From positions 196,330 through 217,890 of the forward strand of contig NW_003546284.1 in NCBI RefSeq assembly GCF_000090795.2: 21,561 nucleotides of DNA, in the 5' to 3' direction. A model generated the notes under the pieces. The model was not told the origin of the DNA and ran no database searches. It was given only the letters and a program-made list of their open reading frames with translations. Shown piece by piece: positions 1 through 9,900 of the stretch. Positions within the stretch are counted from its first letter, which is position 1. Each line of letters opens with the position of its first letter. The position numbers and the translations under genes are program-made. This stretch comes from Amphimedon queenslandica. Taxonomy: Eukaryota > Porifera > Demospongiae > Haplosclerida > Niphatidae.

Positions 1-169
1 AATGGTGTGTTATATTTTCGGTGAATTTTTTATTGGCTTAATATGATTGTCTTACCATAGTAATGATGTACCGTATTTTACCGTATAAACACCTGGTCCA
101 AATAAATGCGTGTTACTAATATATTCTAGCTATAGATATGCATATTTCTACCAAAATAATGCTCCACTG

Positions 170-252
170 TTTAGATAGCTTCAAAGTGCTTAATAGTTAC
201 ATCCTTGCCTGACTTGCCCCGAGTTTAAGGGTTTGATTCCTGCTCGAGGTCA
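170..252 (+). ncRNA. tRNA pseudogene or tRNA-derived SINE relic
   Basis: An A-box-like stretch (TAGCTTCAAAGTG from 176) is followed 54 nt later by a B-box-like stretch (GGTTTGATTCC, 230-240). This is the spacing and order of the internal RNA polymerase III promoter of tRNA genes. The T-arm stem pairs only in its inner three base pairs and I could not complete a clean cloverleaf, so a functional tRNA is unlikely. A decayed tRNA gene or the head of a SINE fits better. Confidence 0.35.
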
Positions 253-871
253 CATTTTTCAACGAAGTTTTGCTTTAAAGAAATAAACGCCAGGGCAATT
301 ATTTGGCAAAATGTGGTATTCCAACTCCCATTGTCTGAAAAATAATTTTCACTGAGAAATGACCCTTCGAAGTGCTAATTTTTTGATAGTTCCTGTGGTA
401 GGTGTGGCTAAACATGTAGTCACAGGAGGCTTAATGCAGTTAAATCCATTCTTCTATTGGGGGAAACAATCCTTTATTCTCATTCCTAGTAATGCAATAG
501 CACTAATTTTAAGATTGGAAGCATTAGCCTTCATTACTCTAAGCATGCAACCGCAAGAAAATGTCATAATATTACAAGTAGGCAAATTTTTTTGCTATTT
601 TGATGTCATGTTTACCTGCGCTCATTGACAGAAATTAACAAAAATGAGCGTTTTTCAAGGCTCATATCTCAGTTAAAAAAATTTTGTAGCCACTGGGAGT
701 TGGAAAACATCAATATTACACTGAGGCAATCATACCAAGCCAATGAAAAGATTCTGCAAAAATTCACTGTACTTACCCTTTAAGCATGCCTGGTGGGAAT
801 GGTAGGCACATGCCCAGTCACGGTCCGTTTATTAAAAAATAGTTCAGTGTCCCCTGGCTCTCCAATCATGG

Positions 872-990
872 TGCAGTAAACTGTATCTGGGTCCCCAGGC
901 TTTCCATTTGAGATGGTAAATTGTAACTGGGGCCACTGGTGCTCATGTCATGGAGAAGTAAATTGTAACTGGGGGTCAACTAGAGTGCTG
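872..990. repeat. degenerate ~42-bp tandem repeat, about 3 copies
   Basis: The core GTAAAYTGTAWCTGGGG recurs near 874, 915 and 957, giving a period of about 41-43 bp with clear divergence between copies. Related TTGGGGCC words continue further right (about 1311-1335) without a regular period. This is a short decayed minisatellite with no obvious function. Confidence 0.45.
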
Positions 991-1485
991 CTGCAGCTGC
1001 TTAATTCTACACCGACTTCAAGCTGTTTTAAGGGCCAGTAAATGGTTTCACGGCCCAGGAAAGTGTAAAAATGGCCAATACTGTAGTTATTGGCAGGTAA
1101 TGTATTTCCAAAATGGTATTACAATGCCACAAGTAAGCTATATTCAATACACCAGTTTATTTCAATTTTGAAACATTTGGCTTTCCATTGGTCTGGGATA
1201 TTATTGAAGCTGGGGTCGTAGGCCTTTTTGCATAATTGAACTAGGACATAATTAGCAATTGGCACTACCAAGTTGAAGGCCCAAAGATCTTTGAGTTGGG
1301 CAAAATCTTGCAATTGGGGCCACTAAACCTGGGGCCAAAAATATCAATGAGTTAAGCAAGCAATTGCTATTGGGGCGCTGTTTATTGGCGACAAAACAAT
1401 ATCACAACGCTCCCAGTGAGGTATTTCTATCAATGCGCAATTTAGATAAATTTTTAAACATTGGGCTTTCAATACTCTTCAAACT

Positions 1486-1907
1486 GAAAATCTGCCTGTT
1501 TTTCTACAACAGACATCATGTATCGGTGCTGCAAAACAATGCAGATAATCCATAAAGAACCTATACCTTACTTGCATTAGGTCATACATTGCGTTGCATC
1601 GGGGAATCTCTCACAATGTACTATATTTTAGATAAGGACCTTCCAAGGCTGTCTATTTTGGCTTTCTCAGATCTATTTTCAATGACTTTGCTTTAGATAC
1701 TCATCAGTTCGAAAATCTGCCAGCTCTAATGCAGCAGACACCATGTATTGTTGCTGGAGAAGAATGCATTTAATCAATTAAAAACCTATATTTAAACTCA
1801 TGCTTCCCTGCATTTTCTTGCAGGTCATACATTGAGCTGTATCAAGGAATCTCTCACATTTGAAAGTATTTTACATAAAGACCTTCCCAGTTTGTCTATT
1901 TTTGGCT
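1486..1907. repeat. diverged tandem duplication, period ~225 bp
   Basis: Two copies begin with GAAAATCTGCC at 1486 and 1711. They share many blocks in the same order: ACACCATGTAT-like, TCATACATTG, GGAATCTCTCACA, and a final GTCTATTTTGGCT-like block ending near 1663 and 1907. Substitutions and small gaps are spread along both copies, so the duplication is old. No open frame spans it. Confidence 0.65.
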
Positions 1908-2754
1908 CACATGATACCTTCACTATTGACAAAATCTTTTTTACCACCATTACTTCGTAAATTGTACAACGCAGGAATCATATTCTTCAGAGAAAGTATA
2001 ATACAATTAAATTGAAAGTAAATACTATTGCTTCCTTAATGAAATTGGCAAATAGTGTGTACTTTGTGAAATCAAATAATGTGAAGCAAGCACATTCTTG
2101 TAATCACACAAACCTTTTATCAATGCTAAACTACTGCTGGCCACATCACCATGGTAGCCCTAACCTGAAACCTATATTGAATGAAAGCCAGTAGAGTCTT
2201 AATCACAGTTCATGCTTTCGCATAGACTATTTGATAAAGGATCATTATGATAGGTTTTATAACCAAATAATTAAAAAATTGTAGAGAGCCATCTTATGAG
2301 TGACACAATGTTTCTATAAGCCATTTTACTATAGATAATGTGGGGACTTTGTTGTGTTAGAATAGCCACAAGAAATTCATGAAGGAATTCTATTTCTGAA
2401 TCTCGCCCTTGTTCATTTTTAGTTTTGGGTATTGATATTTATGTAACATCCCTAAACAAGAAAGTTAAGTGGGATTTTAGAGCAAATTGTACAAAAAAAA
2501 TAATTCAAACAAGGACAGGTAAAATTCTGAATGACCATTCAAAATTATGACATCAATATCTAAATTCCGCGATGCAAATTGTACTCTAAACTGTACTTCG
2601 AATGTCATCCATTAAGAATTATGAATCATTTTGCAATGTAGATAAAAAAATGTTGCGAGACTAGGATATCAATTTTATTTTGTCATCGGTTGTTTTGTAT
2701 CCCACTTTACTAATATACTCTGGAATCCTACTTGACCTTGTTTTCTGAATTTTT

Positions 2755-2783
2755 ACGACCTGGGGGCTACGCCCCCAGGTCGT
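2755..2783. repeat. perfect 13-bp GC-rich hairpin
   Basis: The arms at 2755-2767 (ACGACCTGGGGGC) and 2771-2783 are exact reverse complements around a 3-nt TAC loop. The stem has 11 G or C in 13 pairs and sits in strongly AT-rich DNA. It is a stable cruciform-type or RNA hairpin, possibly the core of a foldback element. It lies close to no recognised gene end, so a terminator role has no support. Confidence 0.85.
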
Positions 2784-2930
2784 CCTATAATTGATTTCAC
2801 CCTCGTGCGATATATATATATTTGTATGTCAACACTTACATTTCTTCTATACACGTTGTATTGGAGAAATAACAAGCCTTAGCAACCACCCGCCCACGCT
2901 ATGTAAGTGGGTGTGTTTACGGCAAACAAA

Positions 2931-3020
2931 ATGGCGGTTTACACATGGGACAAAGTTATGAGCTTTCTATCAGCGAAAGAACATAGAGATACTGTCCAAA
3001 GTCTTTTCTGGAAGAATTAG
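2931..3020 (+). other. short ORF, 29 codons, possible first-exon relic
   Basis: An ATG in good context (AAAATGGCGG) opens a 29-codon frame ending in TAG. It lies about 110 nt after a TATATATATA run that could act as a TATA box. The peptide begins MAVYTWDKVM and is not recognised. It could be chance, the first exon of a lost gene, or part of a mobile element; I would not call it a gene without transcript evidence. Confidence 0.15.
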
Positions 3021-3433
3021 AAGGAAGAGAGGACCTTCATAAGTCTTAATAAGAATCTTGCTGTACATGCAAAGTGGTGAAAACAATTATAGGAATATTT
3101 TTACACTGTTACGCTTGTTTATGCTGTAGTTTTGGTTTTTTTTAAAACGTTTATTATTGTAACGCCGGTCTTTTTTTGTTTGCAATTGTGACACTCATTG
3201 CCTTTAAGCAAACAATAGTCTTTATATTATTATCACCATTGTTAAGGCATTACAACATTTAGGAGAGACTGACTAGATATGCTAAAGTAATAATCTACTA
3301 TACTGATCACAAGTGAAATTACTACAAGTCTTGAAACAGGTTCTTAAATGCTCAAACAGCTGTATGCTCAGAGTGTTCATCTTTCTACAATCCTGTAGCT
3401 GTTCCAGTCTTAATTCTATGTGTAGTTTAGATG

Positions 3434-3473
3434 TGGGCATTGGAAGATATTTAATAAGAAGGGGCCACTCCCA
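3434..3473 (+). repeat. DIRS left inverted terminal repeat
   Basis: Blocks TTGGAAGATATT and AAGGGGCCACTCCC match the reverse complement of 15261-15293 (TTGGAAATATT, AAGGGCCACTCCC). A gap of about 6 nt lies between the blocks in this copy. The match ends just before the gag-like region and defines the left edge of the element. Confidence 0.65.
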
Positions 3474-3615
3474 ATTGCCACTTGTCCCAATGCATGCGCA
3501 CGTCAGACCTTCCAGTTATTGTGAGTTGGCTACCCTCGCTGCCATTTATTCTTCGGTATACTTTTAATTATTTTGGTTTTCTTTCTGTTCATTCCGAAGA
3601 CTCGTGGCCGCAGTC

Positions 3616-5350
3616 ATGTCAGAGGTCAAGCTTGAGGTTCAAGACACAATGTCACTATAGTCAGTGCTGCTATTGCTACTCGTTTGAGTGATGGGGCCGC
3701 AGTGGCTGTCTCTGACTCTGATCCTGGTAGCCGGGAATATTCTGTGTTCCTGGACATGATCCTTAAGGACTTGCGTTGTCACTTAGACAATGTCTCCACT
3801 CCTCTTCCTGTGCCATTTTCAGGCCTTGCAGCCACCCCCATCTGTTCTCATACAACTCCTGGGCTCCCGAAACCTGCTTTAACCTCAGCACTAGCATGTA
3901 GCTCGTCTGGTGTGTCCTCATTTACTCCTAGTTGGCCCCAATTTTGTTAGGTTGGGGGCTATCCGTGTGTATTGTCATTAGCAGTGCATGTGCTGCCATG
4001 GGTTTGATGTGTGACATGTGTCATTAGCTGTTATCCATGCAGCCATTATTTCTGCTGTTATAATGGTGTTTGAGGTTGTTGTGGCATAACTGTCAGTGGG
4101 ACCATTAGTCCTCCATCTTGTTTCTGGGTTGGAATCTTACTCATACCATATTATTTTATTTTATTTCATTAATTTGTTTATTTGTCTACTGGTGTTGTTA
4201 CCTTCATCATTCCATTTCTTGCTGGGTCTTTTACTCTGTTGCTACAGGTTGGCCCTTTGTCTTAGGATTTCTCCCACATCCAGCGTCAGTGTCCACATTG
4301 CTTCTATTCACTTCTGCCCCCTCCCTGCCAGTGGTACCTTTCGCCCCATTACGAGTCCTGCCTGGGGGCAGCCCCTCTCCCACAGCCACCATATTCCCAG
4401 CCTTTGTCAATCACCAGCTATTAACCTCAGATGGGCCTCAGTTTGTCGTTATCTTCTGAAGCCATGCCTGCTATACTCGTCCAAAGGATTTGGGAGGGAC
4501 AATGCATTGAATGCGAGACCTCCTGGGGCACAACATTGCCTTGTCTCATCACTTTAAGGCTGCTGCAGTGTGCTTCCCCACTGTGGTCCCTGCTTCCAGG
4601 TCCCGCCTTTGTAAAGTTTTCTCGCTACCATCGTGGGTGTACTATTATTTGACATACTTTCCTGTGTTGTTCCCAGACCACACTGTTCATAATCGTCTGA
4701 TGTATGCCATACAGATAGTGAGAGAAGCCCTACAACATGGTGGTCGGGACTGGCTTGATTATGAAAGCTTGTTTCGGCAATAGGCGGTGATAGACCCATT
4801 CTTGCAGTTGTGTATCCTCCATCCTAGTCTAATGGCTTCTACTGCACTTAGTCTTCGTCCTTGATCGAGGTTGTTTTGTTGTTTATGCCAAAGATTTGAT
4901 GACTAACCCTCAGAATGTGCGTTGATCTTTCTCAGGCACCCAATTTGTCTGAATTTTGGGCCTAGGAATACACAAATTTGTCTATTGTGGAACGACGGCC
5001 GCTGTTCCTTTGCAATATGGCCGTGTGTTTGTGTGCATGCCTGTGCCACATGTGAGAGATGCCAGCATTGGGCCTGGGACTGTAGAGATACCCTGCCAGA
5101 CTCTAGGTTCCGTACCTCATTTGTAAGGCAGGGCTCCTCCTTTTCACTCCTGGCCAACCTACATCATCTCATTAACTCCCATTGTTGCGCCCCTTTTTCG
5201 TCTATTAACTTTCATGTTTTTGATTGTACAATTGTCCTATTTTGGGTTGCATTGGTTATTTCTGATACTGTTTTATCTGATGTTCCATTTGCTGCTTGTT
5301 TTGCCCAGTTAAGGTGTGCCTTTGAGCCAGGTTTTGTTGCATTGATTTAG
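3616..5350 (+). pseudogene. DIRS gag-like ORF1 remnant
   Basis: This is the broken first open reading frame of the DIRS element, whose product would form the nucleoprotein particle. A likely original start is ATG 3616, but a stop follows within about 15 codons. Recognisable pieces then continue in shifting frames: an acidic stretch with REYSVFLDMIL (about 3730-3760), a proline/serine-rich middle (about 4250-4440), a conserved block with MRDLLGHNIALSHHFKAA (4511-4565) and VREALQHGG (about 4720-4745). Near 4985-5100 comes the cysteine-rich WNDGRC...CATCERC...DCRDT region, characteristic of this family's gag and probably nucleic-acid binding. Coding similarity stops near 5350, exactly where the two-gene transposon has inserted. 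Confidence 0.7.
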
Positions 5351-5353
5351 CTA
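5347..5353 (+). repeat. target-site duplication, left copy (TTAGCTA)
   Basis: The 7 bases before the left inverted repeat equal 12007-12013 after the right one. If the first A and last T are counted as part of the inverted repeats, the duplication is TAGCT (5 bp). The sequence alone cannot separate the two readings. Confidence 0.75.
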
Positions 5354-5418
5354 TATGGGAGGTGATTTGTGCCAATATTAGTCTATTACTATAATAAAGA
5401 TGGGTGTGGCAGGTATGC
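5354..5418 (+). repeat. left terminal inverted repeat of the HECT-integrase transposon
   Basis: TATGGGAGGTGATTTGTGCC and the following CAATATTA match the reverse complement of 11979-12006 with three mismatches in 27. A second conserved block, GGGTGTGG at 5402-5409, matches GGGTGTGG in the reverse complement near 11948-11955. The spacing between blocks differs by a few bases. Confidence 0.85.
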
Positions 5419-6095
5419 AATCAATAAAATCATAGACTAACTTAATTACAACAATGGCCGTCGCTGTGATGGTTCTTAAGCTCGTTCTTCTTATGGACCA
5501 TTTTAATGAAGTTTATCGGGTAGTTTTTCTATTAAAAATAATAATAAATGCCCTTGTATACGTGGGGATCTGAAATACTCTCATTTAGAGGTTAGAGCTG
5601 CTTCAAATGAGGACCGAGTCGTCAGTTGTGAGTTCCTGTATTATTATCTCAGTTTCCTCACTATTCCTCATTATTGTGTATTTGCATAGGACCAGACAAG
5701 GGGAAAAGAAAGAGATTGAGATAGAAATGACCAAGAGAGAGAGAGGACATGATAAAGAATAAAGATTGTAATATAACTGGTGTAAATATATTAATATTGG
5801 TGAATCTTTAACATCAACATTCAATTTGATGTTTTGAACAAGTGGAAAAATTGTACTAACCATTAGACCAAGAGCAATTATGTGTAGTCCTTTTTACAGT
5901 CACATATTATGTTTCTGCTAGCGCTTACAACTAAAAGTTTATCATCATTTTTTTACTTAAAAGATCATGTAACATGCCCAAAATATATATGACTGCCAAT
6001 TGGAATCATTATCTAGCAGTGCTGCAAAGTAATTAGAGTTCTGAAAAAAATGTAACTGAAAAGTGAACAATGATAAAGACATTGAGCCAAAGAGG
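5419..6095. other. non-coding left arm of the transposon
   Basis: This is AT-rich sequence between the left inverted repeat and the palindromic insertion. It contains a purine-rich GA run at about 5700-5750. The open frame on the minus strand (5603-5863) has no recognisable domain and no partner exons. It may carry regulatory sequence for the ligase gene, but nothing specific is visible. Confidence 0.4.
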
Positions 6096-6488
6096 TAACA
6101 CCCACTCAGGTGGGGAGTGGCTGGGTTTTACAGGCTAGAACTCAGGGTTTCTGTGTCAAAATTCGCCAATATTGTCATGATCCGCTCTATATAGCTATTA
6201 GGAAATGTTTAAGCAAAAATTAAAGCTAACTGCAAGCAGACATAAAAAGTGGCCAATTTGTCCTCCTTTTTTGGCAGTAAAGCCAATAACTAAACTTACT
6301 GGGCTTGAAGACCAAGTTGGGTCAATCTCTCCATTTTATATCCACTTGCAATTATCTTTCATTCCTAGTTAAACATTAACTACTAGCTATACAGGATAGT
6401 TTATGGGAAAATTGGTGAATTTTGATGCAGAAACTCTGAGTTCTTGCCTGTAAAATACCCAGCCACACCCACTATGAGTGGGCGTTAA
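6096..6488. mobile_element. palindromic MITE-like element nested in the transposon
   Basis: The left arm (6096 to about 6215) and right arm (about 6370-6488) are imperfect reverse complements over some 115 bp. Shared blocks include CACCCACTCA/TGAGTGGGCG at the ends, GTGGCTGGGT, TTTTACAGGC, GAACTCAG and TTTCTG. There is no coding capacity. TTAA at the right end and GTAA at the left suggest a TTAA or TA target, but this is not settled. It is either a non-autonomous element that jumped into the larger transposon or a captured repeat. Confidence 0.65.
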
Positions 6489-6762
6489 GGCTGGTTAAGA
6501 GTGCTAAAATCATGCTTTTAGCTCTGTATCTCATTCATTTTAGACATTCTTTTGTGAATTTTTTTAATGCAATACAACCTGCACCTATTCCAAGCATTTA
6601 AGTAATTGGAGCACCAATGATATGGTTTTTTCACCCGTTAAAAATCAAAAACGAAAATTTTTTTTTTTTGTTAAAAAGCTACCTTTTCGATTGCATAACA
6701 CTTCTTATAGTAAAATTAGCCAATTTTGATGCAAATTAACATAAGTTTGAGCAGGTAGAAAT
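6489..6762. other. non-coding, probable second repeat relic
   Basis: A T-rich stretch with a poly-T run near 6657-6670. Near 6700-6780 the order of words (AGTAAAATTAGCCAATTTTGATGCA, then a CAGCC...GAGTGGGTG block) parallels the right arm of the palindromic element at 6096-6488, so a related but diverged copy may sit here. Confidence 0.35.
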
Positions 6763-6813
6763 TCAGCCCTGCCCCATTGAGTGGGTGTAGCTAGCTCAAT
6801 GGGGCGGGGCTGA
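6763..6813. repeat. 19-bp GC-rich inverted repeat with 13-nt loop
   Basis: The arms at 6763-6781 (TCAGCCCTGCCCCATTGAG) and 6795-6813 pair at 18 of 19 positions. It lies 120 bp before the ligase start codon. Its CCCATTGAGTGGG words resemble the ends of the palindromic element upstream, so it may be a MITE remnant that now sits in the promoter region. The right arm includes a GGGGCGGGGC GC-box-like sequence. Confidence 0.75.
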
Positions 6814-6932
6814 GTTGCATGCGCATGGCATGTGTTATTTGCACTTTGCACCCATGATGCCACGTGAGTGACCTTATGAAAAGGCCCCTTTTCTCAACAA
6901 CGTACCTTTTCTTTCTTTTCCTCCTTCGTTCG
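6795..6932 (+). promoter_or_regulatory. putative promoter and 5' UTR of the HECT gene
   Basis: Upstream of ATG 6933 are a GC-box-like GGGGCGGGGC (6801-6810), an E-box CACGTG (6861-6866) and a pyrimidine-rich run (about 6905-6930) directly before the start. No TATA box is evident. These elements are common by chance, so the call rests mainly on position. Confidence 0.3.
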
Positions 6933-9900
6933 ATGTCGTTTAATAATGATCCAGCTTCAGCCAATAAGTCGCTACAAACTGTACTTCAAGAGGCTTTGCG
7001 TCAACTGGAAAGTAAACTATAAATATATTCATGCTACATACACAGTATACACTTTGTGTTTACACCGATAACTGATAATGAGCACTAATGAATAGTGTTA
7101 ACAATGACTAAAGTTGCTCAAAAAGTTATTTTATAAGTTCAAGGATTATTATTGCTATGGTGCATGGGATCACTCAGTGATTGATGTGGATTTCACTTTC
7201 ATTATTGTCATCAAAGTATGATATGTTTGCATGTAGCCAAGAAATACATAAATTAGTGGGCTTAAATTTTGTTATTGCCTGTGTCTACCTCTGTGTTACT
7301 CTCAACTTACAAATGATATCTTTATACAGGCCATCAGCTCAGTCAACTGATTAACACACAGGCTGTTAATATTTCTCCAACAAGTGATCATGGGCCTAGT
7401 GGTACTATTCCTAGTGTTTCATTCTCAGTTACTCAACCAGTTAGTATTTGTCCAGTACCTGCTACTGCTACGCCAACTACTAGTAGATTTATATCTTCTA
7501 CATCTGGTGCTATACCAGTTCCACAGCCAAGTTATAACTTTCATTGGAACCCTAAAAGTTTAATTGGTCGGAAGCGTAAGTCATCTCAGTCAAGCAGTAG
7601 TGCTAAATGTAAGGAAAAGAAAGCAGCTACTTGGACACATACTTACGTATGCTTAGCTAAAAGAGATCAAGTTATTATACCCAATGGACAAGAAAGGGCA
7701 GCTTTACAGATAGCTGGCTTAGGGGAAAAGACAATAACAGTCTCACGTGATGCTGACTCACAAGACATGTACGATGCAATAATTTTGGATTTCCCTAAAT
7801 TGCAACAAGCCGGAGGCTTTGAACTATTGAAGATTCCTGATAATGGAGGGAAGCTTTTATCAATAATAGAAATACCAAGCACTGGTTATACGGCTTCATT
7901 TCTAAAACCAGTTGCCCGAAACGCTAAATTATACATCAGACCCCTTCAAAGAAATCTTTCATTGGAACCATGTTACAACCATCATGAGGTAAGTGAATTG
8001 AAGTACTTACTATGAATAAATTGCTTTAAGTTTTTCTTTCAGTTAATTTTTGTTGTTACTATTATTTTGATTTAATGTCTAAAATGAGAAGCCTAAACAA
8101 AATTAAAATTGTTGTAATTGTTACTATTTTTATATCACTTGATTTTTGTGCAGTCATTGATAGGGCCACCTAAAGAGAATTGTCTTAAATGTGGAAAAGC
8201 AATTCCTATTGCTGAGCTGAAGAGCCATATTTCAATGTGTGAAAAGTAAGACCCATAGTCTTGTTACTTTAAACTACTATGTTGGACTAGTTCTCAGAAT
8301 CTTGGTTGCAGCTCTGAGTTTTTCAGTACAAACCAGCAGGAAGTTTTTGAAGATGGCGTGCATTTTGATCCTATTGAAGAGGTATACTTAATACTGATTA
8401 TAATTATATAATAATAATTGAAGAATCTAGGTGGGTGTACATATGGATCCTGTTGTTGGAACTACATGCAGAAGCAATGATGAGTCAAAGTGAGAATTAT
8501 ATTCTGTCTTTGTTTCTTGTTTTTGCAACTTCCACATTTATTGTTATTGATTTTGTTTCATTAATTTAATTATTGTTTATTTCAATCATGATAGCGATCA
8601 TATTGTTCCTTCGCCTGTTCTGTATTCTAATGAAGATGTGTAAGTCAATGCCAATTTCAAATTATTGCATAAAAATAAATAATGTTTTATATTTGAATGC
8701 TTGCATTGTCTTTTAGATCTCTTGTCAGTATCATTGAAGAACTTCAATGCAATATGGAAGGTGACACTTTTGAGATGGTTGTAAGTCGGCCAACTGTTCT
8801 AGAGAATGCTTTAAGACGAATGATGAAACCATCATTTGATCCTTTGAAGAGATTGAAGGTACATAATTGACTTCATTATTATTATTAATAAAACGTTAAA
8901 TAGGTAATTTTTGATTCTGAAAATGGATTTGATACTGGTGGACTCAAAAGGGAGTTTTTTTGCTTAATTGCTAAAGATATTGCCACGAAATATCTAGATA
9001 GCAAAGGATGTTTTCTTCATAATGCTTTAGCATATCAAGTGACACATTTCAATTTTATTTTTGTTATCATGGTATTGGTGCTTTATGGGATCATGTACAT
9101 AAGCGTTTGGGTATTTTATGCTCCATTGCTTTTATACAGGATGGGCCACCACTAAGGCTATTTGCTCACTCAGTCTATGACTTCATGTGTGGCATAGAAC
9201 CTTCACAAATCAATGTAAAAATATCAGAGGTTTCAGATTTTCTTGTGCAAGATTTTTTGTTGAAAGTAAATAAGTTTTGCATGTACATGTATATCATTAT
9301 TAAAATTGCTTTTTCAACAGGTGGAATCAATGCAAGATGAATCATCGTTAAAAGAATTATTAAACGACAAGGACAGCATCCTTTTTGAATGTGGTTACAA
9401 TAAGCCAATTTGTAATGTCACACTTAAAGATAAAGGGGATGTCATTCAAACAATTGCATTGCACAAAGTTATTTTATCATCCTTGGCAGAATTAAATCAA
9501 TTTTGTGAGGGGCTTTCTGTGTTGGGGGTATCACATGCTATGAAGAAACATCCGCTATTACTTTCTCCTTTTTTTTGCTATGATGAGGACATGCAGTTGA
9601 CACCAGGTACACATGTTGCATTTTCAATAATCATTATTTGCTGTATGATGTAGATTTTATCAGAAATATGTTCACAGAAATCCATTACTCAGAACATGGT
9701 AGCAATGAACGTGCCAGAGAAGATCAAGCCTACATGTATTTTATTGACTACCTTGATGATTGTGAAGGTGCATGATTATTGTATTTTTATGAAATTATTA
9801 TTTTTACAAATTTTAGTTCCAAGTTCTGAAGCTGATGAAACACAAGGTATGACTAACTTTGTAAATTGAAAATAAATATAATGCACTATATAGTTACACT

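Larger units (their letters stand above)
1..1485. other. non-coding region, no gene recognised
   Basis: I find no convincing coding sequence here. The short open frames (for example 359-628 forward and 1119-1313 reverse) show no recognisable domain and read like chance frames. Contents that can be named are a possible tRNA-derived relic near 170-252, three degenerate copies of a short GT-rich unit at about 872-975, and an imperfect inverted pair around CCAACTCCCA (about 321-330) and its complement (about 690-700) that could be the ends of an old foldback element. Confidence 0.4.
1908..3433. other. non-coding region upstream of the DIRS element
   Basis: No gene is supported. The region holds a perfect GC-rich hairpin (2755-2783), a (TA)n run near 2811-2821 and a very short forward reading frame at 2931-3020. 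Loosely inverted segments around 2451-2500 and 2690-2750 share words such as AACAAG, GGGATT and AGAG on opposite strands, and may be the remains of a small palindromic element. Confidence 0.4.

Noticed and set aside
3313-3691. Overlapping forward open frames as host genes
   Set aside because: They straddle the left DIRS repeat and its leader, show no domain, and end where the gag-like remnant begins in another frame.
4085-5350. Independent genes in the several frames of the gag-like region
   Set aside because: The conserved blocks run in gag order but hop between frames, which is decay of one ORF and not several genes.
5603-5863. Minus-strand open frame as a third transposon gene
   Set aside because: No recognisable domain, biased composition from a GA-rich run on the opposite strand, and no supporting splice structure.
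9107-9340. Independent small gene at 9107-9340
   Set aside because: It is exon 9 of the HECT gene plus readthrough of the following intron.
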